A DNA stretch of 64,000 bases from Aquimarina sp. ERC-38. Lineage in GTDB: Bacteria > Bacteroidota > Bacteroidia > Flavobacteriales > Flavobacteriaceae. A program made the translations under genes and the position numbers. Positions 26,008 to 35,041 of the stretch are shown piece by piece. A model generated the notes under the pieces. That model ran no database searches. It had not been told where the DNA came from and was given only the letters and a program-made list of their open reading frames with translations. Within the stretch, counting starts at the first letter, position 1; every line of letters begins with the position of its first letter. Location of the stretch: NCBI RefSeq assembly GCF_026222555.1, contig NZ_CP098511.1:1345501-1409500 (forward strand), given 5' to 3'.

Positions 26008-26400
26008 ATGAAATACCTATTAACCCTCTTATTAATTATAAGCCTTGTTAGTTGTGCCAGGGAAGTGCCTCCTACGGTGGAAAACATTAATAAAATTTTT
26101 GAATCCAAGGATTTTACTTTTGAATACCACGATAAAGCAGGTTCTTGTCAATCTCTAAGTTTTCGGCACGATTACCTGGTTTACAAAAGTGATCAGCCTA
26201 CCGTTCGTCGGACAATTTCTTATGACGAAGTTTTACGGATTAATCGGTTTATTCAAGATATTGTCAACATACATAATGACAACTTACGAAATGAAAATAA
26301 TCCGTATTACATCATAGAAAATACGGCATATACTACTGCTGTTTTTCCGGAGTATGAACCTAAACCTTTTTCAGAATTACTGAAAGAATTGGAATTATAA
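26008..26400 (+). CDS. Small lipoprotein
   Basis: A 130-residue protein with a signal sequence and a lipobox (SLVSC, Cys16). The mature part has no recognisable domain; it is mostly polar with a central YDEVLRINRFIQDIVNIHND helix. It is convergent with the CarboxypepD_reg-like gene, the two stops being only seven bases apart. Function unknown; likely envelope. Confidence 0.65.
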   Translation: MKYLLTLLLIISLVSCAREVPPTVENINKIFESKDFTFEYHDKAGSCQSLSFRHDYLVYKSDQPTVRRTISYDEVLRINRFIQDIVNIHNDNLRNENNPYYIIENTAYTTAVFPEYEPKPFSELLKELEL

Positions 26401-26407
26401 CTTCACC

Positions 26408-27916
26408 TTATTCACTGGTAATAGAAGTAAAATTCCGAATGGCTTGGTTAGGTTCTAAGATAGCATCGTCTTTCCAGAAATCAGGATTGTACTGCGCATG
26501 ATACACCGGTTTAAAAGTTAGGTTTTCCGTGATACTTTCAAAGGCGTTTTCAGTAACCTCAGATTCGTTAAATACAATTACTTCATATTTCATGACGTTT
26601 GAGGTGCCAATATCCAAATTAAAAGAAAGCTCGTTCTGCTTATTTCTGCCTTTTACTTTTTTATTTAATTCCTTAATTTTAAAAGGACGGTCTACATTTA
26701 CCCGTATTCCTTCTTTTTTCTCATGGTATTTTAAAGCGTATTTTCCATTTTCATTTTTTTGAAAAATGCTTAGTCCCGTATATAAAAGCTCCTGATAGTG
26801 GATTCCCAATAAATGCACATTTTTAAGTCGTTGTACATTCTCATATTCAATTCGTACCACTGCAAAGTCCTCAGTCGAAATATATAAAATCCCTTTGAAA
26901 TCCTCATTTCTCTTAGGTTCAAAAGTAATTACATACACCACCTGGTCGTCAAGAAGGCTAACCTCTTTTATAGTAAAATCATACCGGTTGGATTTTTCAA
27001 TGACATTAATTTTCGTACCGGCCACAAAAAACAGTTCGGAGTACACATCTTTTAAAGCATTTTTCTGGCTTCTTACAAAATAACTGGCTTTAGGAACTGA
27101 ATCTTGAAGTTTATCTTTAGTATCCGAATGATCTTCATCCCGGATAGAATCCAGTTCTAACTTAAAACCGGGTAACCAACCGGATTTTAATTTAAAATAT
27201 GAATCAGGCTTTGTGTTTTCATTAATAATCTTTTTAATTTTTTCTGAAACCCCTTCCATAGAAAGCTGATTCTCTTTATTGTATAACTCGACCCCTTTTT
27301 CAATATATAGTTTTTTTCTTAAAAAATCGCTTGTATAAGTACATAAGGCTTCCTGGTAGTATTGAGATTTTCTAGGAACTAAACCTATTACACTATCTAC
27401 TAATTTCCTGCTAAAAGCATCGATGGTAGATTTATACTTGGTAAGCTTGAGATGATCAATTTCATCAAAGTCCGATTGTCTAACAAACAACTTTTTATCT
27501 GTTAAATTACGATCGTAGTTTTGAGCAAGGTTTTCTTTAACCTTATCGATAATTTCGTCAACTGTAAGGTTTTTATTAGAGATAAATGCACTTTCTAATT
27601 CGATCGCAGCAGGTTGAAGGTACAGAATACTATCCATCGGTACATGTAAGGCAATGGCTTTACTTTCATAACCAATGGATGAAATATAAATAGAATCTAC
27701 TACCTTATAAGACTCATCAATTTGAAAACTAAAGCGCCCTTCTTCATTTGTAATCACCCCTTTGTTTTCTAAAATTTTAACTGTGGCAAAAGGAATTGGC
27801 TTTTTGGTTATAGCATCAGACACAAGAGCACTTTTTGTTTGAGAATAGTTTCTTTGACTTATTATCAAAACAAATAGCAGTAAACAAAAACGATAAATAG
27901 AAGTAGTAATGGTCAT
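26408..27916 (-). CDS. Exported protein with CarboxypepD_reg-like N-terminal domain
   Basis: A 502-residue protein with a signal peptide (about 1-25) and an N-terminal carboxypeptidase-regulatory-like domain (residues about 30-110: ALVSDAITKKPIPFATVKIL, then NEEGRFSFQI and SSIGYES). The remaining 390 residues resemble the extracellular and barrel-like parts of Bacteroidota DUF5686-type proteins, but I cannot assign a domain. No TonB box or SusD partner is nearby. Probably an outer-membrane-associated protein of unknown role. The 268 bases before it, toward the permease gene, contain nothing I can identify. Confidence 0.72.
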   Translation of the reverse strand: MTITTSIYRFCLLLFVLIISQRNYSQTKSALVSDAITKKPIPFATVKILENKGVITNEEGRFSFQIDESYKVVDSIYISSIGYESKAIALHVPMDSILYLQPAAIELESAFISNKNLTVDEIIDKVKENLAQNYDRNLTDKKLFVRQSDFDEIDHLKLTKYKSTIDAFSRKLVDSVIGLVPRKSQYYQEALCTYTSDFLRKKLYIEKGVELYNKENQLSMEGVSEKIKKIINENTKPDSYFKLKSGWLPGFKLELDSIRDEDHSDTKDKLQDSVPKASYFVRSQKNALKDVYSELFFVAGTKINVIEKSNRYDFTIKEVSLLDDQVVYVITFEPKRNEDFKGILYISTEDFAVVRIEYENVQRLKNVHLLGIHYQELLYTGLSIFQKNENGKYALKYHEKKEGIRVNVDRPFKIKELNKKVKGRNKQNELSFNLDIGTSNVMKYEVIVFNESEVTENAFESITENLTFKPVYHAQYNPDFWKDDAILEPNQAIRNFTSITSE

Positions 27917-28184
27917 TAGGATGTTTTGTTAAGATAGACGCTTATATCCCGGAATGGTTTCAGAAATAAGGAACTTTTTCAACATAGAAACAAAAAAAGT
28001 TTTCGGAATTTCAATAAAGGCTAAGGTTTCTATTTTCTATTAAAAATTGGTTTTAACTACCTTCACTTTACTAATAAGAGTCTTATTTCTCAGAGTAATA
28101 GCAACCTATCCGTCTGGTCAAAATGGGTCAACCTTTTCTCCAAAAATGCACCTTAGGTTACCTTCATCTTTTAATAAGAAACTA

Positions 28185-31100
28185 CTACTTCTCCTCAACA
28201 AACATCAGGTTATCATCAGAATTTCGGTCGATTAACTTGTTATAAGGATCGATCCCAGCTTTTACAGGCTTTTGTTTAGTAACGACTGTAAAAGTAGATT
28301 CCCCAAGAGGTAAAGCTTTAGTTTTAAAATAAAAAGGGTTTTTACTCGGAACTTCCTGTTCGTCCTCAATATCTTCCCCAAAAACCCCAATATCTATATA
28401 ATTAGCCGTAGAATCCACTCGTTTCTCTTTTCCGGTATCATCATAATAAGTTTTCTTTGAAGTAACGGTAAATGTGGTTTCAAAGGTTTCATCTGGTAAT
28501 TGCTTAGTTTCAGCTTTGGTTACCCGGTTTTCATATAATACAATTTCTTTAAAACCATCATCTACGACGTATTTTAAAGAATCCGGCGTTACTTCATAGA
28601 TAGCTTGGTAAAAATCTTCGGAAGTTGGATAGATACCCTTTTCAAAATATTTATATTCATTCAGAAATTCTTTTAGAGCAGTGTTGACAGTATCTTCCCC
28701 AATTAAATCCTGGATTAAGTACATCACCATAGAACCTTTTTGATACCAGATATGTTGACCCGTTTCCACATCAATTATAGGTCTTTCGGGTTTAAAGCTA
28801 AAGGAACGTTGATGTAAATACGTGTCTAAGGCGTATTTTAGAAAGATTTTAATACTGTTTTCACCGTATTCTTCTTTCATCGTCATTAAGTTTACGTATT
28901 CTGCCAGGGTTTCACTGATAATATTGGCGCCACGTGTATTACTGGGCGTTACGATATGCCCCCACCATTGATGTCCGACTTCATGAGCGGTAATGGTAAA
29001 AGCATAATTTAGATCTTCAGCTTTCTCAAAATTAGCCGAAAAGCCAAAATCTTCTGAGTAAGGAATCGTGGTGGCAAAAGACTGTGCAAAGGTAGTATGT
29101 GCCGGGAATTCTACAACTCTAATTACAGAGTTGGGATATTCCATAAAATTTTCAGAACAATAGGTCAGAGCTTTTTGTACGCCCTTTATAAAGTAATCCA
29201 GGTTACGGGTATGCTTCGGAGAATGATAAATTTCAACAGTTACTTTTTTTCCTTTAGGCGAAATCCATTTATCTTTAGTGACTTCATACCTTGCGGAAAT
29301 GATATTAAAAAACAGGTCTGTTTTTGATTCTAATTCGTAGCTATAAAAGGATCGTCCTTCTTCTTTCCAAGTTTTTACCAATTTACCGGGTGCTAAGGCA
29401 ATTTGATCTTCTGCGGTACTAATTGTTGCTTTAAAAGTAACATAATGACTGTCTTTATTAAAAAGGTTCGTACTCAAAGCAACTGAATCTGTTCTAGGCG
29501 GATTTATAAAATCCAGCTTTTTTAACCCGTATTTAGTCCGTACTCCGTTATCTATTAGCGTTCGTTCATAATGAAAGCTGGGAAAAATAGTATGCCTGAA
29601 AAACGTACCGTTTTCTAAAATTTCAGTTTCCAGGGAGTTCGCAAAACCTTTGGTTTCCGCAAACATTTCAATTTGTAGCTGTGTAGTATCTTTAGGATAC
29701 ATCGGACTGGGCAGTTTATAGAAATACATACGATATTCTCTATCAGAAACTACGGGTTCCAGCGTTTGCCCTTTGTATAATACTTTAGTAATCCGGGTAT
29801 CGTGTGTAGGATGCTGAATATTAAGCATAAGTGTGTCTATGGCTTTATCATAGGTATTTGTCACTGTAAATGTTCCAGTAGCACTAATATTACGTTCTTC
29901 CGGAAATATATCGATGTTTGCCTCAACATCTGTAACTTGCGGATGTGCTGCATTCAGGTATTTCCCGTATTTTTTTTCGGCTTCTGCATTTAGTTTTTCA
30001 CCATAACTACTAGTCTCATTATAATTTAAAACAGCAATATTATAGTAACTATAGCCTGCTACTGAAAAGAAAGTAATTCCGACAACTGCCAGTACCAGAG
30101 CGGTTTTATAAGTAAAGCGCGAAGTTGCCAGTTTCCAGCGTTCTTTAAATCCGGTAAAGAAACCCCGGGTCCAGAATAAACTCCCGATAATAGCCAGTAA
30201 ACCGGTTAATAAAATCCAATATAAATTTAACCATAAAATACCAGGAAGATAATGCCCAAAACCACTAATATCACTTAGAAATAAAGGAGTAGTAGAAGGA
30301 AAGGACCACATAGGGTTGGTACTCTTAATTGCAAACGTCATAAATATGGGAATACCTACGTATAGGATAATCACTATAAAATGACCTAAGAATTTATTGT
30401 TGATCAATACATGAACAAAAAAAGCAAGGAGGGTAGTAGCTAAAAATATGGGTAAAACCACGGTAAAGTTATAGGTGAGTGACATTTCTAGTTCAAAACC
30501 AACATATCCGTTAAAAAGCTGATAAAGCATTCCGATAACCACATTTAATAACGTAAGTAATAAAGAAATTCCTATCAGTGCCGTTAGCTTAGAAGCATAT
30601 AAACTGGTATTAGATATAGGTAAAGCATCATAAAAAATGAAGGTTTTATTAGAACGGGTACGATGCACCGCTTCCCCCGAATAAATAATTAAAATAATTA
30701 CAGAGAGTAATAAAATTCCACCTGAAATATACGTAACCGTATACCGGGTCAAAGGCAAATTAGGCGTGCCATACAAACTATTTGCCTGATAAATTGTAAA
30801 AATAGCCACGATAACGCCAATGATCGAAAGGATAATAAAAATCGGATCTTTTAAAATAGATAAAAATTCAATTTTGGCAAGCGAAAATAATTTTTGACGT
30901 TCTGCAGCTTTTGAAAACACCTGTTTTATAGCAAAAGGTCCTTTAGGTTCGTAGGATACATCCGATTCCTTTGACTTCTTTTTTGAAACCACTAAAAAGC
31001 CTTGGTAACTAAATTTAAATACGGTAAATCCCAGTAAAAGTAACCCGAACCCTAACCATAACAAACGGTTCGTCAAAAATTTACCATAAATAGGCAGTTG

Positions 31101-31787
31101 GAACGTATTGAGTTCATTGATAGACCAATATTTCTTGACAAAAGAAAACACCCTGCTTCCGAACGGATCTAAATAGGTACTTAACCATTGATAATCTATG
31201 TCACTAAGCAAACTACCAGCCAGGCTATAGAGTACAAAAAGCGAAATTCCGCCCAAATAAATAATAGGCATTTTTTTAAAAAAAGCCATTAAGCTAAAGA
31301 ATAAAGCCCCTACTACAAAAGCATTAATCTCTAAAATAAAAAGAAAAGGCAATACGTAAGCTGTCAGGTCAAAACCAGTATAGGTTCCGTAATCCGGTCT
31401 TTCTAAGAACATTCCTATAGCATATCCAATCATCATCCCCAGCACAACGAAGAGATTTAGGATAGTAACAATCGTAAAACTCCCTAAAAACCGACCTAAT
31501 ACGTAGGATTTTTCAGGGATAGGAAAGGTAAAATAGGTCTGAGCCGTTTTATGATCCTGATCCCGGTAAATAGGCACTCCCATAATCGCGGCATAGAAGA
31601 AAAGGGAAATTACAGAAACCGTTCCGATATTTCTTGCAATGCTATTAGGACTATTTACAAATTCTGCCGTACCGGACTTGTCGAAAGCACTTATTAAAAC
31701 GGCAATTAAAAACCCTAAAGCGCAATAAATCCAGGTCGCCGGACGGCCAAACCTGTATTGTAATTCAAATTGAAAAATTTCTTTCAT
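28185..31787 (-). CDS. ABC transporter permease fused to M1-family metallopeptidase
   Basis: A 1200-residue protein joining two parts. Residues about 1-580 contain around twelve transmembrane helices in two ABC-2-like permease repeats. From about 590 the protein is a soluble M1-like peptidase: after a strand-rich part, HEVGHQWWGHI gives the HExxH zinc motif and the Glu ligand follows 18 residues later in ISETLAEY. The usual GxMEN exopeptidase motif is replaced by VVEFP, so aminopeptidase activity is not assured. Such fusions occur in Bacteroidota with an adjacent ATPase, which is the next gene (28 bases away). Confidence 0.9.
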   Translation of the reverse strand: MKEIFQFELQYRFGRPATWIYCALGFLIAVLISAFDKSGTAEFVNSPNSIARNIGTVSVISLFFYAAIMGVPIYRDQDHKTAQTYFTFPIPEKSYVLGRFLGSFTIVTILNLFVVLGMMIGYAIGMFLERPDYGTYTGFDLTAYVLPFLFILEINAFVVGALFFSLMAFFKKMPIIYLGGISLFVLYSLAGSLLSDIDYQWLSTYLDPFGSRVFSFVKKYWSINELNTFQLPIYGKFLTNRLLWLGFGLLLLGFTVFKFSYQGFLVVSKKKSKESDVSYEPKGPFAIKQVFSKAAERQKLFSLAKIEFLSILKDPIFIILSIIGVIVAIFTIYQANSLYGTPNLPLTRYTVTYISGGILLLSVIILIIYSGEAVHRTRSNKTFIFYDALPISNTSLYASKLTALIGISLLLTLLNVVIGMLYQLFNGYVGFELEMSLTYNFTVVLPIFLATTLLAFFVHVLINNKFLGHFIVIILYVGIPIFMTFAIKSTNPMWSFPSTTPLFLSDISGFGHYLPGILWLNLYWILLTGLLAIIGSLFWTRGFFTGFKERWKLATSRFTYKTALVLAVVGITFFSVAGYSYYNIAVLNYNETSSYGEKLNAEAEKKYGKYLNAAHPQVTDVEANIDIFPEERNISATGTFTVTNTYDKAIDTLMLNIQHPTHDTRITKVLYKGQTLEPVVSDREYRMYFYKLPSPMYPKDTTQLQIEMFAETKGFANSLETEILENGTFFRHTIFPSFHYERTLIDNGVRTKYGLKKLDFINPPRTDSVALSTNLFNKDSHYVTFKATISTAEDQIALAPGKLVKTWKEEGRSFYSYELESKTDLFFNIISARYEVTKDKWISPKGKKVTVEIYHSPKHTRNLDYFIKGVQKALTYCSENFMEYPNSVIRVVEFPAHTTFAQSFATTIPYSEDFGFSANFEKAEDLNYAFTITAHEVGHQWWGHIVTPSNTRGANIISETLAEYVNLMTMKEEYGENSIKIFLKYALDTYLHQRSFSFKPERPIIDVETGQHIWYQKGSMVMYLIQDLIGEDTVNTALKEFLNEYKYFEKGIYPTSEDFYQAIYEVTPDSLKYVVDDGFKEIVLYENRVTKAETKQLPDETFETTFTVTSKKTYYDDTGKEKRVDSTANYIDIGVFGEDIEDEQEVPSKNPFYFKTKALPLGESTFTVVTKQKPVKAGIDPYNKLIDRNSDDNLMFVEEK

Positions 31788-31815
31788 TTTTTTATGCTAA
31801 GAATGCAATATATTT

Positions 31816-32721
31816 TTAGGCTAAAGAATCCGGAACTTGCTCCGCTACCGGTTTGGTATCTTTGTAAATCGTATAAAAATAAAAATCCTCCAGGTTATTT
31901 GTAACTGTTTGAAAACCTTCTCCAGGAGGTAATTCACTAAAAACATTAATATGTAATTTTCCTGCTTTCAGGTAATTACTAAGAACAACATATTTTTCCT
32001 GATAGGATTCCAGTTCATCTTTTGCAATACTTCGGGTAAATACCTTTCCGTCTAGCGACGAAGATAATTCCTGTGGTTGTCCTTGCACTAAAATTCGGCC
32101 TTCATAAAAAACCGCCATGTTTTCACATAAATTAGAAACATCATCAACGATATGCGTAGATAAAATAACCACGGCTTCCTCGCCCAGTTCACTTAATAGA
32201 TTATGGAAACGGTTTCGTTCCAAAGGGTCTAACCCAGCTGTAGGTTCATCAACAATAATTAACTGCGGATTACCAATCAAGGCTTGAGCAATCCCAAAAC
32301 GCTGGCGCATCCCCCCAGAAAAATCCCCCAGATTTCGTTTTCTGAATTTATAGAGGTTTACCTTTTGTAATAAATCTAATACATAATTCTTTCGTTCAGT
32401 AGCATTGGTAATCCCTTTAACTTTAGCAATATGTTGTAACATGGCTTCCGCAGAAATTTTAGGATATACTCCAAAATCCTGTGGTAAATAACCCAGGATT
32501 TTTCGGATTTCATCAGGTTGTTCAAATACATCCACATCATTAAAAACGATGCTACCGGAATCCGCTTGTTGTAAAGTGGCAATGGTACGCATCAAACTGG
32601 ATTTACCGGCACCATTAGGTCCCAGTAAACCAAACATACCTTTGTCTAAGGTTAGGTTGACATCCTGTAGCGCTTTGGTTCCGTTAGGATATTGTTTATT
32701 TAAATTCTGAATGTTTAACAT
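31816..32721 (-). CDS. ABC transporter ATP-binding protein
   Basis: A 301-residue ATPase with Walker A GPNGAGKSSL (about 34-43), signature FSGGMRQR and Walker B LIIVDEPTAGLDP, followed by the H-loop STH. It belongs to the ABC-2-type exporter group with a C-terminal extension. It is the partner of the permease-peptidase fusion, which begins 28 bases downstream. Substrate unknown; a role in peptide or lipoprotein turnover is possible because of the fused peptidase. Confidence 0.93.
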   Translation of the reverse strand: MLNIQNLNKQYPNGTKALQDVNLTLDKGMFGLLGPNGAGKSSLMRTIATLQQADSGSIVFNDVDVFEQPDEIRKILGYLPQDFGVYPKISAEAMLQHIAKVKGITNATERKNYVLDLLQKVNLYKFRKRNLGDFSGGMRQRFGIAQALIGNPQLIIVDEPTAGLDPLERNRFHNLLSELGEEAVVILSTHIVDDVSNLCENMAVFYEGRILVQGQPQELSSSLDGKVFTRSIAKDELESYQEKYVVLSNYLKAGKLHINVFSELPPGEGFQTVTNNLEDFYFYTIYKDTKPVAEQVPDSLA

Positions 32722-32928
32722 AAAAAGATTGCTAAAATAAAGTTCGATCTATAAGTGTCCAATATCGCTAATTTGTTACATATTCTGGTTACAAATCTTT
32801 TGATTTTCGTTAAACGGTAAAACGAAAGGGAAATTTTTGTTTTAGTAAAAATGATAGAAAAAATTGATAATTAGGCGGAAAAGCAAAATAATTAAGCAAA
32901 GAAAAAATTAGCAAACAATGAATATAAG

Positions 32929-32936
32929 TATCTTTG
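32929..32936 (+). promoter_or_regulatory. -7 promoter element of hemB
   Basis: TATCTTTG matches TAnnTTTG exactly, 16 bases before the ATG at 32952. Its last three bases are a TTG in frame with hemB and could be mistaken for a start codon; the promoter reading makes this unlikely. No TTG at -33 spacing. Confidence 0.65.
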
Positions 32937-32951
32937 CATTTTACTAAAACT

Positions 32952-33941
32952 ATGCATTTACTAAGAAGAAACCGACGTTTACGAAGTTCTGAAGCCTTAC
33001 GCTCCCTGGTTCGCGAACATTGGATCACTCCTAATGATTTTATTGTTCCTGTTTTTGTAGTAGAAGGTACCCAGGTCAAAGACGAAATAGCTTCTATGCC
33101 TGGCTATTATCGATACAGTCTGGATGTATTAAAACAAGAAGTGCGGGAGTTATGGAGTATGGGTTTAAAAGCAGTACTCATATTTGCAAAAGCCGAAGAC
33201 CATTTAAAAGATAATAAAGGTACCGAAGCCCTAAATCCTGATGGATTGATGCAACGTGCCGTAAAAACCATTAAAGATACGGTGCCTGACATGCTGGTCA
33301 TGACCGATGTTGCTCTTGATCCGTATTCTTCATACGGGCATGATGGGATCATAACTAACGGGCAAGTGGATAATGACCAGTCGGTAGCGGTACTGGCAGA
33401 AATGGCATTAACCCACGCAGTAGCTGGGGCGGATTTTGTAGCGCCCAGCGACATGATGGACGGTAGGATTAAAGCCATTCGGGATACTTTAGAAGAAGCA
33501 AATTTTAAAGATACGGGCATTATGAGTTATAGTGCCAAATATGCATCGTCCTTTTACGGGCCTTTCCGGGATGCGTTGGATTCTGCTCCCGGGGCAGGCA
33601 ATGAATCCCCGAAGGATAAAAAGACTTACCAGATGGATTTTGGGAATACCAATGAAGCTATTGAAGAAACCCTGGTAGATATTGAAGAAGGTGCCGATAT
33701 GGTGATGGTAAAGCCCGGATTATGTTACTTGGATATTGTTAAGAGCATTAGTGAGGTAGTCACTGTTCCGATTGCCGTGTATCAGGTAAGTGGGGAGTAT
33801 GCTATGGTCAAAGCTGCCGCTGAAAAAGGTTGGCTGGATCATGATGCCGTTTTATTAGAACAACTTACTGCCATTAAAAGAGCCGGAGCTTCATTGATTG
33901 CCAGTTATTTTGCTAAAGATGCCATTCGATTAATTACATAA
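32952..33941 (+). CDS. hemB: Porphobilinogen synthase (delta-aminolevulinate dehydratase)
   Basis: A 329-residue enzyme condensing two 5-aminolevulinates to porphobilinogen. The Schiff-base lysines fall at about Lys196 (SYSAKYASSFYGPF) and Lys254 (DMVMVKPGLCY). The metal segment reads DVALDPYSSYGHDG, with Asp where zinc enzymes have cysteines, so it belongs to the magnesium-dependent, non-zinc class. ATG 32952 is chosen over TTG 32934 because that TTG is part of the promoter box. The cytochrome gene follows two bases after the stop. It is divergent from the ABC ATPase. Confidence 0.96.
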   Translation: MHLLRRNRRLRSSEALRSLVREHWITPNDFIVPVFVVEGTQVKDEIASMPGYYRYSLDVLKQEVRELWSMGLKAVLIFAKAEDHLKDNKGTEALNPDGLMQRAVKTIKDTVPDMLVMTDVALDPYSSYGHDGIITNGQVDNDQSVAVLAEMALTHAVAGADFVAPSDMMDGRIKAIRDTLEEANFKDTGIMSYSAKYASSFYGPFRDALDSAPGAGNESPKDKKTYQMDFGNTNEAIEETLVDIEEGADMVMVKPGLCYLDIVKSISEVVTVPIAVYQVSGEYAMVKAAAEKGWLDHDAVLLEQLTAIKRAGASLIASYFAKDAIRLIT

Positions 33942-33943
33942 TT

Positions 33944-34348
33944 ATGAAAACAAATTTAATTCCATTAATAGTAAGTTTTGGGTTGTTACTAAATTCATGT
34001 AATACCTCCAAAGAAGAAAAGACTTCTAATAACATTAAGCTAAAAAACCAAACACAACTAAGCCAGGTAGAAATAGGACAAAAGCTGTATAAAGGTAAAG
34101 GAAACTGTACTTCTTGCCACCAATTATACAAAAACTCCATAGGCCCAAGTATACAAGAAATTGTAGGTATTTATAAAGAGCAAAACGCAGATATGATTGC
34201 CTTTTTAAAACAAGAAGGAAAACCTATCGTAAAACCCGAACAATATTCGGTAATGAAAACAAATTTTGCAGTATTAAAAACCTTTTCACAGGAAGAACTG
34301 GAAGCCTTAACTGCCTATATGTATAGTATTGTAGATAGGAAGGAGTAA
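33944..34348 (+). CDS. c-type cytochrome lipoprotein
   Basis: A 134-residue protein with a signal ending in a lipobox-like LLNSC (Cys19), then one haem c motif CTSCH at 55-59. Length and spacing suit a small class I monohaem cytochrome, anchored at the periplasmic side; the axial sixth ligand is probably a Met, of which M104 is one choice. It is two bases after hemB, so it is co-transcribed with it, tying haem supply to a haem-binding product. The electron donor and acceptor are unknown. Confidence 0.85.
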   Translation: MKTNLIPLIVSFGLLLNSCNTSKEEKTSNNIKLKNQTQLSQVEIGQKLYKGKGNCTSCHQLYKNSIGPSIQEIVGIYKEQNADMIAFLKQEGKPIVKPEQYSVMKTNFAVLKTFSQEELEALTAYMYSIVDRKE

Positions 34349-34505
34349 TTTTATTTTTAAATGTAAAACCCGCCTGCAAACAGGGGGAGGTCGCTGATAA
34401 CTGGAAATTTAAGTATTAGATTGAACTTTAAATTACATGCCTATAACTTTTAAGCTAATCAAGATGCTTTTTTAGCTTAAGACTGTATTCTAGATAAAAA
34501 TATTG

Positions 34506-34906
34506 TTAGTGTTCGGTTAAAATGAATAGAAATTTATAAGCATATGAAAATAAGGTAGTCCCAAACTTTAAGGTATTCGAAGGTTGTTTTTTTACTTTTT
34601 TAAAATTAATTAGTTCTTTACTTGAATAAAGCCCTAGTTTACAATAACTTTGATAATTCTAATTCATATAAACCTATCCATCCTTAGTTCTTCCCAAAAG
34701 GAAGGTAGTCCAAAGTTCTTTCCTTTGGAAAAGATTTAGGATAAGATAGATAGCTGTAAATAAAATAGTTGGGTAATTTTATAGACCAATGTTATTGTAA
34801 ACTAGAGCCTTGAATAATTATATAATATTATTTTTAATATCATAATAATAGTCTTGGTTCTTGATTCTAGAAGCGATAGCGATCTTGAATCTTTACCGAA
34901 CACTAA
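34506..34906. mobile_element. MITE-like element 1 (401 bp) with terminal inverted repeats
   Basis: Ends are inverted repeats: TTAGTGTTCGGT at the left and its complement ACCGAACACTAA at the right. An 8-base direct repeat ATAAAAAT flanks it (34494-34501 and 34908-34915), as a target-site duplication would. No transposase ORF lies inside. Both termini match a second, shorter copy at 39161-39374 over about 110 bases at the left and 85 at the right; the middle, about 34621-34810, is additional here. The rest of the 693-base gap 34349-35041 holds no gene. Confidence 0.65.
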
Positions 34907-35041
34907 TATAAAAATCTACCCCCTTCAAACACTATAAAAGGTAATCTATACATTTTAGGATTATTGAATGACCGGATTGAGCGCATTACTCATTATTATG
35001 TTAAGGTTCAAATATGTACCTTAGCTTCTAAATTTTTGGTT

